From the NCBI RefSeq assembly GCF_036884655.1, contig NC_088347.1, forward strand, positions 19,035,001-19,099,000: a stretch of 64,000 nt of DNA, given 5' to 3'. The stretch comes from Musa acuminata AAA Group. Its lineage: Eukaryota; Streptophyta; Magnoliopsida; Zingiberales; Musaceae. The notes under the pieces were generated by a model. The model had not been told where the DNA came from and ran no database searches. It saw only the letters and a list, made by a program, of their open reading frames with translations. Both the position numbers and the translations under genes were made by a program. Shown here piece by piece: positions 21,901 through 32,400 of the stretch (position 1 is its first letter; each line of letters starts with the position of its first letter).

Positions 21901-24900
21901 ACAGTTCGGTACTGTAGACCATGGCTGAGGCAACGACAGCGATAGCAGGTGATAGCGGTAGCTGGAGCGGGAGTGGCGAGCGGCAGCGGGAGCGGCGACA
22001 GCGGCGAGCGACGACAGCAGCAGCGAGCAACGATTGTGGTAGCGGCGAGCAGTCGGCGAGCAGCGATTGTGGCAGCGGCGAGTAGCGACAGTAGCGGCGA
22101 GCAGCGACAGTGGCAGCAGCAGTAGAGAGCAGTGACAGCGGAGAAGAAACCTCGGCGGCAAAATCGTGAGTGTTAGGGTTGGGGAAGTCGGGGAAATCGC
22201 GAGAGGGAGCTTGATATCGGTGATTTAGTTGGTTCAATAGCATCAGAGACCAACCAAACCTAAAAATTTGGTTTGGTCGCTTGGTTTAACCCAGGCGCTC
22301 GCTCGAAGCGCCTGGCGCTTGGGCTCAGGCGAGTGCCCAAGCGACGCCTCTTTGAAGCGCGCTGCCTAGAAATGAAGCGAGGCGCTTGGGCCTCGTCTCG
22401 CCTCGCCTCGCCCGAGCGCCTAGATAAGCCCCCGAGCACCCATTGTAATCACTGATATGATTTGTTTAAAATTAGATTAGATGATTTCCATCAAGGCTTA
22501 TATTCTCAAACTTCAAATGCTTATAAAATAACAAGCCATTCTTGATGGCATATGTAATGTGAATATGCTTTTGGTTAAAGGGCGATGTCAAGAAGTGTTA
22601 GCTTTAAATTGATCCAGAATTACATTCTTTCTGGCGGTGCTAGAATAGCCCACCTGAGGTCACGCAGATGAGTGAAATCTGTAGCATCCAAATGCTTTCG
22701 ACTCTCAAATGGGGCTAATGTCAACTTCAAGATAAGGGTTAGAATCTAATATTATGCATGACCAGGATCACATAAGCCTATGCAGACAAAGATGCTCATC
22801 ACTCCTGCAAGTAAGTGGAAAACTCATTTATCTCAACCAGAAAGATGAACGAGGACGAACATATACAATGATGAGAAATCATGCTATTGTATCATCTTTA
22901 TCCTCTTTTCATGTCTTGGCACATATTAAAAAACTGAAAGAAACCTCTGAAGCTGTCTGAAGATTGTCCCAACATGACAAAAATTAATCAGCTTCTGCTG
23001 TGATCTACCACAGCTTGTGTAATGGACTGTAATAGGAATCAGAGTCAATTTCTGTTTGTTATTTGCTAAAACTGGAATGTGTTATGGTGGGATGATCTCT
23101 GTTTCAACTCAAGAACATGGGTATGTTAGGTCACAGCAGCCCAATAAGTAAACGTGAAATGAGAAACAATTACGTATATGATGGGTCAATGGTATTATGG
23201 TGACTCCAGTGAGAGTAAGGATGATTACACATTAAGAGAATACCAACATGACTTGACCAGTTGCAATGGAGAAAATAAATGGCCCTTGGATTGTATGAGG
23301 ATTGAACTAGATGGAAGGGAGGATCTGCGTAGCTGCCCAATGGTTGTTTCTTGTTATCACCATTAATCTCATTCCAGCTTCATCTTGTTTTCCAAGAAGC
23401 TAATCCTAGTTGTGCATTTATTTTCTTCTGATGTGATGGAAGTTTGTACCAATATGTGATTTGTTGCATGTTCTGCAATCTTAAAGACCATGTGCAATTG
23501 TTATCCTATAATATTGTTTGCTATATTGCACTGAAGATTTTGACCTCATCTTTAGGAGCTTGCAAAGCAGCCTTTCTCTTTTGTAATTTTTTTAGACAAG
23601 CTATGGTTGAGCTTTATCAGTTCCTGTTTAGATGATTTTTCTTTTGTATGCAACTTCTGCCTTTGCTTATGTTCTTTCCTTGGATGCAGACAAAATGCTA
23701 GGAAACTCCGAGGCATCCCAAGGATGCCCCAAAGTTACCTCTTACTCTAACTCTCAAGAAAGTGGGGATGTTGTTCAACAGATTTCTGTGCCAAAAAATG
23801 CACCTGTTCATGATCCTATAAAAGCAAATAACTCGATGATCTGGGAGCGTAATGCAGTACTAAATCAAGGTTATAGTGGACCTTTCTACAGACAAGAACC
23901 ATTTGCTCTGCCATATCTCCATACTGATTTTGTAATGCGGCAGCAAGTCCAACTGAATGCCTTTGATCGCAATCTTTATCCTATAAACTGTTATTCATTT
24001 CCTGTTGGAAACAGATTTAGTTATATGCCACCAGTCAACATGTTTTCACAATTGCACCCACAAAAATATCAAATTCAAGAATTCCAGTACTTTGTAGTTA
24101 TTGACTTCGAGGCCACATGTGACAAAGACAAGAATCCACATCCACAAGAGATCATTGAGTTCCCATCCGTGTTAGTCAACAGTGCAACTGGTCAACTAGA
24201 AGCTGTTTTTCAGACATATGTGCGGCCTGCATATCACCAACATCTTAGTGATTTCTGCAAGGAGCTCACTGGGATCCAGCAAATTCAGGTCATCACACAT
24301 TTCAACCCCTACCCTCTTCCTTAGTTTTGTTTTTTCTTTCTTCTTGTGTTCCTTAACATAGGGCTACACATTGAAAGTCTTGACTATTCTATTCAGTTGT
24401 ATACATACATGCATATATGGAAAACCATTTCTATGAAATGCTATTCAGTAGTGTGATTGTTGGTTGCACTGTTTTTTGACAAAGAGAAAGCAAAAATGTG
24501 CAGGAATGCTACTTGTGGAATCAAACCTTTGGATTGGAGTCATCAAGGCCAACAAAATAGTGCTTCTTTGTATATTTCAGAATTTAATGCAATGTTGTAA
24601 AAGCCTAAAAGGAATAGATAATTTCTTTCTAGGCATAGTTTAATTTGAAAAAAAAAACAGTAATAAGGTAAAACATTAATTTGCACAACGCGCTAAAATG
24701 GCTTAATTGCTGACTTCACCAATTGTGAAATCATTGTTCTGTCTTTCAAAACTAAGGGTATTTGTAGGTTATAAGGCTATAACTAATTTGTAACCATTTG
24801 CCAGTAGTCTTTTTCTTTCTTCAGGCTAGAGTTTGTCAATTTTCTTACAGTATGTCTTTTGTGAAGAGATCTAAAGTTGTTGAGCTATAATTTTGTCATG

Positions 24901-27377
24901 GATGATTAAATGAATTCGTTGTCTAGAATTTTATTTAATTTCTTTGGCCCTAAATTTTTTCTCTCCATAGAGAATCAAATTTGAGGGTGAGTCTTAGTGT
25001 AACAAGAAGATTGTTTCTTTATGACCTGAGTGACAATGTTTTTGCAGCTGACAAAGTCTTAGTTTGCGGTGATCTGACAAAGTCTTAGTTTCCTTGGTTT
25101 CCCATGCTGTAGAAACTTGGTTCCTTTGATTCCTTGGGTTGCAGAAGGAATGGTTGGTAAATTAGCTTTGGTGTGTGCATGAGATTTATAGAAGAAAGGG
25201 TTTTGTTTTGTAATGCTTCTTTTATAAAATCTTGATGCCTTATCTCATTACCACTCAACTGGAGTTGCCTTCTAATAATAACTCATCAAATGAACCTTGA
25301 ACTTGTTGATGTGTTGTAACATGGTCAAAGTACTGTATTGGTGTTCACATCTGATTCTATATCTCAATTTATTTGAGTACTACGACTTATGAGATAGCAG
25401 GAAGGGGGTGTTGGGAATTGGTGCAAAAGACTTGTTGGAATGCTAAAATGGAATTTTCCTTGGAAAAGAAAAGAATGACGGTCACGCATCATCTACCATT
25501 GTCCGGTGATCTATGTGAAGGATAAGTTGAGCTATAGCCAATGATTGGACTAGATACGTCTAGGAAATTTTTATTCAATGGTTCATTTTTCCACCTTTAC
25601 GAGGGCAACCTGCTTTCTATCCGGCTTAACCTTTTTAAATATGCTGTTATGGTTTAATTTGTACATCAATCCAGTTTGCACGTATATCAAAAACCTTGTC
25701 AGAATTGTCCTTGCCCTCCATTGGCATTGATTTGATAAGTTGAATTAAGATTCTTGGTTTAGCAAGTTCCAGAACTCTATGGAATAATCTTGACACCTTG
25801 GTCTGTTGGCAAAGCATGATCGACACCGACTACCAACTAGTAGTGAGTCCCAAATGTGGCTTTTCTTTCATCTATAACTGGTTCAATATATGAAGAATAG
25901 ATACCATCGAGTGCATTCTGATGTCTGTGGTTATGACAATTCTTTCTTTGGTTATATAATTTTAATGTTTAATTTATTCTCCTGGTCTGTATTGCTTATC
26001 GTGTATGATGGGCCTAATTTGTCATAATTCATGATCCAAAGATCACTATGTTAATGTCCAAAAGTAGCTTTTGTTTTACTATTTTCAAATGCAAGTTGTT
26101 TGCAGACCATTAATAAAATGAACTTTGAGGGCAAAGTGCTACTTGAAATCATATTTCCAATTAATGAGGTTGCTTAATAGTACATTGATATGAAGGTATT
26201 TAACTTCTCCTTTTATGAACTTCCAGGTAGACAGAGGTGTTCTTCTAAGTGAAGCTCTGTTGATGCATGATAAATGGTTAGAAAAGAGAGGAATCAAGCA
26301 TAACAGCTTTGTTGTAGTGACATGGTCTAACTGGGATTGTCGTGTTATGTTAGAATCTGAATGCAGATTTAAAAAGATTAGGAAGCCTCCCTATTTTAAC
26401 AGGTAACCTTTTTCATGCCTTTCAACGGTTCACAAAATGTTCTTTATAGGTGGAACACTACACTTCCTGGCAATTAATTGTGTTTCATTTGTGACCAATA
26501 CTTGTACTAGACTGAAATTAAATTTTGTTCATCAAGAACATTTTGTGCTACCATGATTCTGCTGGCAGAACTTCTACTACAAACTTGTCAGCCTCCCCTT
26601 TCTGTCAAAACTAATTAGACTTCAGTTCCTTGATCCAGGGATGTTGCTCTTGGTTCTACACAGACAGAAGTAAGAAATGATGCCAGTTGACCTTTTGATA
26701 TCCTAGTTGTCATCATTGTATTTAGTTACAACCCAGACGTTGGAGATTTGTAGTCTTGTTTTAAGAGTTACTTGATAAATCTGTTTTGAACAAGCTCATA
26801 ATGTCTTTATTTCATGTCTTAATTCACTGCTTAATGAAGATATCTCTGTCAACATATTCTGAGTTCAATTTGCTTTTCATAATTGGGCAGGTGGATCAAC
26901 TTAAAGGTTCCATTCCAGGAAATGTTTCAAGGTGTCCGCTGCAATCTCAAGGAAGCCATCCAGCTTGCTGGATTGACATGGGAGGGTCGTGCACATTGCG
27001 GCCTTGATGATGCCCGTAACACCGCCCGCCTCCTTGTTCATCTGATGGATATGGGCTTCAAGTTCTCTATTACTGATTCCTTAACTTCGCAAGCTGTGGA
27101 GTTTCCCATAAAATACGAGCCATTCCGTGATCTTTTGTTGGACCAAAACCACTACACCTCAAAGTCCAAAGAACTGGTCGGTGCTCCTGTCCAGTTTCAT
27201 CCCTTTGTGGACCTCAATGGAAAGGAGAGGCAAACCTGTTGCTACTGTGGGGTGTTGAGCAGCAAGTGTGTCATCCGCAAGCCTGGACCAACCCAAGGCA
27301 GATGCTTCTTTGGGTGTGGCAATTGGACTGCTGCAAGGTATGCGGTCTGTAGCTACTTTGCATGGGCATCTCCTTGA
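15915..27377 (+). CDS. ERI1-like 3'-5' exoribonuclease with C-terminal GRF-type zinc finger
   Basis: Four exons join in phase: 15915-15936, 23690-24288, 26227-26402 and 26891-27377 (427 residues). The first tiny exon (MIHRPAE) is inferred from phase and splice signals. If wrong, translation could start at the ATG at 23696. The DEDDh catalytic set is complete: ExoI VVIDFEATC (about D146, E148), ExoII WSNWDCRVML (about D244), and ExoIII HCGLDDARNTARLL (about H301, D306). These residues bind two Mg ions and trim RNA 3' ends. ERI1-family enzymes process histone mRNA ends, small RNAs and rRNA. The last 55 residues carry CCYCGVLSSK, then KPGPTQGRCFFGC, the pattern of a GRF zinc finger, a nucleic-acid-binding module. 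The N-terminal 130 residues are low complexity and unrecognised. The first intron is about 7.75 kb and full of transposons; the next is 1.9 kb. Cellular location is not evident. Confidence 0.85.
16676..16992 (-). repeat. 3' LTR of the gypsy element
   Basis: It is collinear with 19925-20249. Shared blocks include CATTCAAATCTGAAAAATGC and the stretch around TACAATTAATGAAGA. Many substitutions and small indels separate the copies, so insertion is old. The right border is approximate. Confidence 0.8.
18434..18599 (+). mobile_element. 166-bp solo LTR (TRIM/SMART-like) inside the gypsy element
   Basis: The segment begins TGTAACACC and ends GTCGTGACA (TGT...ACA termini) and is flanked by a 5-bp duplication CTCAT (18429-18433 and 18600-18604), the usual signature of an LTR-retrotransposon insertion. 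It has no coding capacity. Its size and the AGTCCCACATC-type sequence near the start resemble LTRs of very small TRIM or SMART elements, as I recall them. A solo LTR arises when two LTRs recombine and the interior is lost. Strand is arbitrary. Confidence 0.8.
19925..20249 (-). repeat. 5' LTR of the gypsy element
   Basis: On the minus strand it starts TGTTGAAAATT and ends CTACATCA, immediately before the primer-binding site. It is similar to 16676-16992 over its whole length, but with many differences, including a T-rich insertion near 20229-20238. Confidence 0.8.
21466..21923. mobile_element. hAT-type MITE inserted in the outer hAT element
   Basis: Its 458 bp are flanked by a perfect 8-bp duplication GCTGAGGC (21458-21465 and 21924-21931). 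Termini are imperfect inverted repeats: CAAGGTTCGCAATACCG at the left and, on the opposite strand, CATGGTCTACAGTACCG at the right. The body is made of CGGTACGGTACGG-type sequence, open in several frames by composition only. It is itself interrupted at 21551. Confidence 0.88.
21551..21779. mobile_element. Second copy of the same MITE family, nested inside the first
   Basis: Its 229 bp carry ends CAAGGTTCGCCGTACCG (left) and CAAGGTTTGCCGTACCG (right, opposite strand), and an exact 8-bp duplication CACCCAGG (21543-21550 and 21780-21787). The inner copy shares its internal sequence with the flanking copy, so one member of the family inserted into another. Terminal repeats are better matched than in the host copy, suggesting it is younger. 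Confidence 0.9.
22463..23689 (+). other. Distal part of the long ERI1-like intron
   Basis: AT-rich sequence without a recognised gene or element, ending in the acceptor TTGGATGCAG before exon 2 at 23690. Confidence 0.5.
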
Positions 27378-27493
27378 TGCTGGGCATCTCTTCGAAAGGT
27401 TGATGCTTACAAGAATCATCCCTGCCCAAGAAGCTGCGTGATAGAATTCTCTAACTCAAGGAAGCAATTAGGTAACGTAGTTTTCTCCACGTT

Positions 27494-27525
<32 letters not shown>

Positions 27526-28080
27526 GCTAGAACTGTGTCTTGATGACAAGTCTTTAGGTAGTATCTGACCTGTGATACTGACTTCTTTTTAGTAGAAGAT
27601 AATGGGGATTAGATGCTGCTTAAGATATTGAACTCTTAATAATCAACATTGTGGACCATTTCATTCCTTTCTTTGCTTAAATGTTGTGTCAGTGTTTGCT
27701 TGGTGCATTGTAATTGTTGTTTTACCTCAAAATCAAGAAGGCTTCATGTATGACTTAATGTAATTGTGCAAAAATCACCATCTATGCCTTGTGTTGATGT
27801 TAAGTTCTTAGCCAACTTACATTTAGGTAAAATTGGGAAATAGAGAGAAGGAACTCAAAAGTGCTTGGGTTGGTCAGAGAAGTTGCTTGATTCAGACATG
27901 TTACTCGCCTGTGGTTTTATATGGTATGATAAGCTTGAATAATCTCTTTTTTTCAACTGTATTTTCTGATCTTAAGTTCCTGCTCTGATTGCAGAAAGAA
28001 CCAAACTCATATGCATCTGAACTTTATCATCACTTTTGGAATTGATTGAAAAGAAATTAAAGGGGTTCCAAAATGGAAAA

Positions 28081-28136
<56 letters not shown>

Positions 28137-29475
28137 GAAATCCTTATTTCCAAGTTTTTACCTACCAAAACAACTGTGCTGTTCTAAGGAAGAGGAAGAC
28201 TGATGGTTAACACGTGAGAAAAGGTTGGATCTGCAGAATTTGAGGTTTGAAACATTTGATAAACATATGCTAAAACAAAATAACTCCCAACTGAGGATAA
28301 AAGTAAAATAAATTGGTCAGATTCAAATCAAAGGAAGATAGCAGTAACATGTAATTGAGATAATAACATCATATCGTACTGCCCAATTTACTATATCCAA
28401 TAACTTTGGATTATTCTATATATCGAAAATAATTAAAATGAAAGAAAGAGAGTATGATTCTAATGCTAAAAAAAAGACAAAAAAAATCTGAAATCATAAC
28501 ATTAAGATAGTGAAAGAAGGAAGAATGTCGTCTTCTAAATGGTGTGTACCATCAAGCTCTTCTCCATCATTCTCCCCTGGACAGGGAGGGAGGGAGGGAG
28601 GGAGGAGAAATAGTTGGAGAGCGTTTTCTTCAACCTAGTGTGTGTGCCAAGGTTTATAGAAGCAGCAGCCTTTGCATGTTATGGAAATGACAGAAAGATG
28701 AACTCTGCAGCCATAATGTACTAATTTGAGCTCATGACATCTACAATCAACATAGGAATGCCTATTTGTGCAAGAAGAAATGGCTTCCTGAACACTTGAG
28801 AGCAGGCTCTTGAGCAAACATCTTCAGGATACATTGTGCCTTAAAATCGAGATAGATGAACACCTGTAAATGAAGGCAGAGGCAGTTAGGAAGAACAAGC
28901 TGAAGAAACTGTTTGTCAGTGACCGGCTCGGTCGATGCTGAAGCTGCCAAGGTGTGTCATCAGATTCTACCCAGTTAATAGTAGAATATACAGATAAGAA
29001 TAAGAAAAATTAATGTTTGAAACTATAAAAGATCATTGAAACGACAATTTATGCTTCACAACCTTCTGAGTTAACAATGCAGTGGCATCTAAGTCATGGA
29101 TACAATAAACAAGGTCTGATCCTTGTAGGTGATTGAATTAAGAAACAGATGAAACATTAGCAACGAATCTGATAGATTATTGTGACAATTGTATTTTTAT
29201 TTTCACCTGAGACTTACAAAAGTAGACAATGAAAACAAAGATGACAGACGAGTTTTTCTTACACAGGCAATGGTACATTGCATGGTGATGGTGACCACTC
29301 ATGCTCTACGAGATCTGGGTTAGCTCCCCTGAGAATCTTGAGACTAATCCACAATCATCCAGCCATCAGTAGTAGAGGAGCCAACAACCAACCACAAGAT
29401 AAATACTTCGGCAAATAAGCCCTTAAGCAGGAAGCACTGTGCTTGGATAGAACAACAACACATAAAATGGGTTTC
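27378..29475. other. Convergent intergenic region (ERI1-like and TGA genes)
   Basis: It contains the 3' UTRs of both genes. Simple repeats are a TA run (about 27497-27525), a GA run (28081-28131) and a GGGA run (about 28583-28605). Short minus-strand frames at 28635-28950 have no recognisable domain. Confidence 0.5.
28081..28131. repeat. GA microsatellite
   Basis: An uninterrupted GA dinucleotide run of about 48 bases, in the region downstream of the ERI1-like gene. Confidence 0.95.
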
Positions 29476-32400
29476 TTACTCCTGGGGCCGAGCAAGCCAC
29501 AGAGAGCTCAGAGCACGAAGACGTGAGAAGTAATCACTGATGGCAAGAAGTGCCCGTGCAGACTGACGAGTAGTTAATATCCGGTGCATTTGTTGCAGGG
29601 TTTGCTGTCGCAGGTTGTCTGCCTGGAAGAATAAATGGAGAAGACTTATTGGAGAATAGGATTCCAAGTTCTTAGACAATGAGAAGCAAAGTTACATGGG
29701 TATGTTGATTGAATCAACAGTGACGAATGAGACTTGCGAAACGTATAGGACTAACAATTTTGACCGGAGAAATAAATCCTGTGCAACAGCAAAATAATTC
29801 AAACACAACATGACAATTCATGCAGCATCCTAAACCAGTGTCGCAAGCTTAATAATGATTACTTTACCTGGTGAAGGAAATTCTCAAGAGTTCCAAGTTT
29901 CCCCATTGCCATAGCCATCTGACCCATGTAATTTGCAACATTCCCTGAAGTTCCCGAAGGACCAAGAGATCCAGCCAAAGTTTCTGACAATGATTGCTGT
30001 AATGCGTCCATCCCTTGAGAGAGAGCATCCTCAGCCTGCTGTGATGACTGCTGGAGGTTGCATATGCCCATCATTTGCTGCTCTGTTAGCGGCTCCAACT
30101 GATTTGCAAGTAGCTGTATTGTTACAGCAAAAACAAATTAATGAATTAAGACAAAAAACGACATAAAAAGTGCCTATTAAAAATTCTACATAAAAACAAA
30201 GCCAATTTTCATGAGTAAATTTCTGGTGGCACAAAAAAGAGGAGAAAAACAAAGACCTTACTCAAAAGCATAAGGTATAAGGTTCTGCACCTTTAGAAGC
30301 TCAGATGAACGGAAACCCCCCAGCCACAAGAAACACCTTTCAGCTGGTGTTTTCCACATGCCTGATAATATGTGAAACACATCTGCCTTGGCAGCAATGC
30401 CCTTAAGCCTAAATATCTCATCATAATGCGCCATGACACCATCAACAATAACACGAAGATCATTTTCACTGGCATGAGCATTCACTGCAGCCCTCAGTTC
30501 ACTGATCTGCCGATTATGTTCTTCGAGCCATCGTGCATATTCTACATCAAAGGTCAAGGCCCCTGCAACAATGATTTAACACATACCATTATAGAACAGG
30601 AGGCAAATACTATTGGAACCCAAAATTTATACCAGCAGTGACAAGGTAGGACATTAATTTTCTGATGCAAATTTGAAATTACCATATGAATGAAGAGTAG
30701 TTAGCATTCTTGGAAGAGAACCTAAGCTTTAATAGTTTTAGATATAATTTTTGTTCATGAGTTAATCAAGTAACCTACTTAACTAAAAAGAAGAATCGGC
30801 ATGTTACATTTTATGTATTTGATACCAAGGATATTGTGAAGGGGATGGCTGAAGAATATCCTGCAGTAGAACCTCAACAATTTTGTTGCATGATGCATGT
30901 TTATATAACCTTTTTGTGCAGATACTTATGTTTTGTTGCCTCAGACAAAAAAATCAGATAATTACTAATAAAAGGTACCACTGGCATAAATTAGTAAAGC
31001 AGTTATCGAACTTAGTAAAGATATGTTCTTATGTTCCAAAAAGGCTAATGATTCTAGACTTCAACATCAGATTAAGAATCATGAAAGAGAAACTACCATT
31101 TCCACCCGTAGCATGGGATTGATCTCCTGAGTTAGAAATAAAAATTCCCTGCCGAAAGAAAGAAACATTTCAGACTGATTACATAATCTACAATATATGT
31201 GAAAGAAACAGGCTGAATGTAATAGAGAAGAAGATATGGCAAAAGAAAGGGACAATACCTGCTGACGAGCTTTTTGAAGCTCCTGCTCAAGTTGAGTAAG
31301 CTTCAGTCTACTACTTTCTAGCTGTTGCACGTAAGCCTTGTGATTCAAAGAATAAACAGGTGGACATACAATTAGTTGAAAATATATCCAACTAAAATTA
31401 ACATCCAAAATATTATTTGAAAGAGGAGGAAAGAAAGAATATTAACCATACGTTCATCAAATGATTGATTCCACAAATTAAATTACTTTTCCAGAATATG
31501 CTTAAGCTAATTTATTCACCATGCCCAGCAACCAAAAGAGACCCAGGTTATCATTGTTATACAAATATTTCTCTATGATTACAAGATAGGTTACATCACA
31601 GATTAAAATTCGAAGCCCAGATGGAGGATTAACAGCTAGGGAATCAAGCTGATGTCATCTAGTTCCTAGTATCCGATACTTGTTCTCCAGGATATCATAA
31701 TGCTCTTATAGCAAAATGGCTTGCAATTAATATACAGATGAAATACCTTTTTTCTTAACCTACTCTTCCTGGCAGCTTCACGATTTTGGGCAAGTCGTCG
31801 AAGGGTCTGTGCAACAAAAAAATTCAATATAAGTAAATGTAATAAATGTACTTTTGGCTAATACATGAAAGCACCAACTGAAGACAAAGCAAATAAGTTA
31901 CCTTCTGGTCTAGTGTTTTGTCCTTCGACCTGTCACTAGAATCAGATGCTGCTGCAAAAGCAAGTTGTCCTCGTTCTAACTGCAATTAGAAGAGATAAAG
32001 ATTCATAGCCAAAAACCATAAAAGAATTAATCAATCCTGGTGAAGCGAGTTCCCTTTTGCAACATAGAATGAAGAGATACACACCTCAATTCAGCAAACA
32101 CAAGATTAGCATTTCCATTTATTTGCAGTAGTCATAAACATATCTTCTAATTGTCAAACCCTATGGTGATATGCACCAATACTCAGCAATTAATCATGGT
32201 GACTGCATGTCTATCAATGCTGTATGTGGTTTAAATCTTTGAGAAAAGGCTTACAGTGCCCTCCTACACAATCGTTTTTAAGTTTTCAATTGGCCCATCA
32301 TTAATATGGTTTTCTGAATATCTAAAAAATCTCATAATCATTTATCTCAGTCGTGATACAGTCCATTCCCAGGACACTTTACTTTATAATACCCATTTTC

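Larger units (their letters stand above)
21026..22454. mobile_element. Non-autonomous hAT-superfamily element (outer)
   Basis: Its 1429 bp are bounded by a perfect 8-bp target duplication ATATGATT (21018-21025 and 22455-22462), the length typical of hAT transposons. The ends start CAGTGATT on both strands (CAGTGATTTGAAAAGTGC left; CAGTGATTACAATGGGTGC right, read inward). Sub-terminal regions are packed with GGCGC/AGGCGCT motifs. The interior carries AT-rich DNA, a second hAT-type element (21466-21923) and a GC-rich GCGAGCAGC-like degenerate repeat (about 21930-22150). No transposase is encoded. Confidence 0.88.

Noticed and set aside
21394..22243. Many overlapping frames (70-150 codons) in the GTACCG and GCGAGC repeats
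   Set aside because: Products of repetitive composition inside nested non-autonomous hAT elements. No transposase motifs.
28635..28950. Short minus-strand frames downstream of the TGA gene
   Set aside because: They lie beyond the TGA stop codon and have no family resemblance. Probably 3' UTR or spacer.
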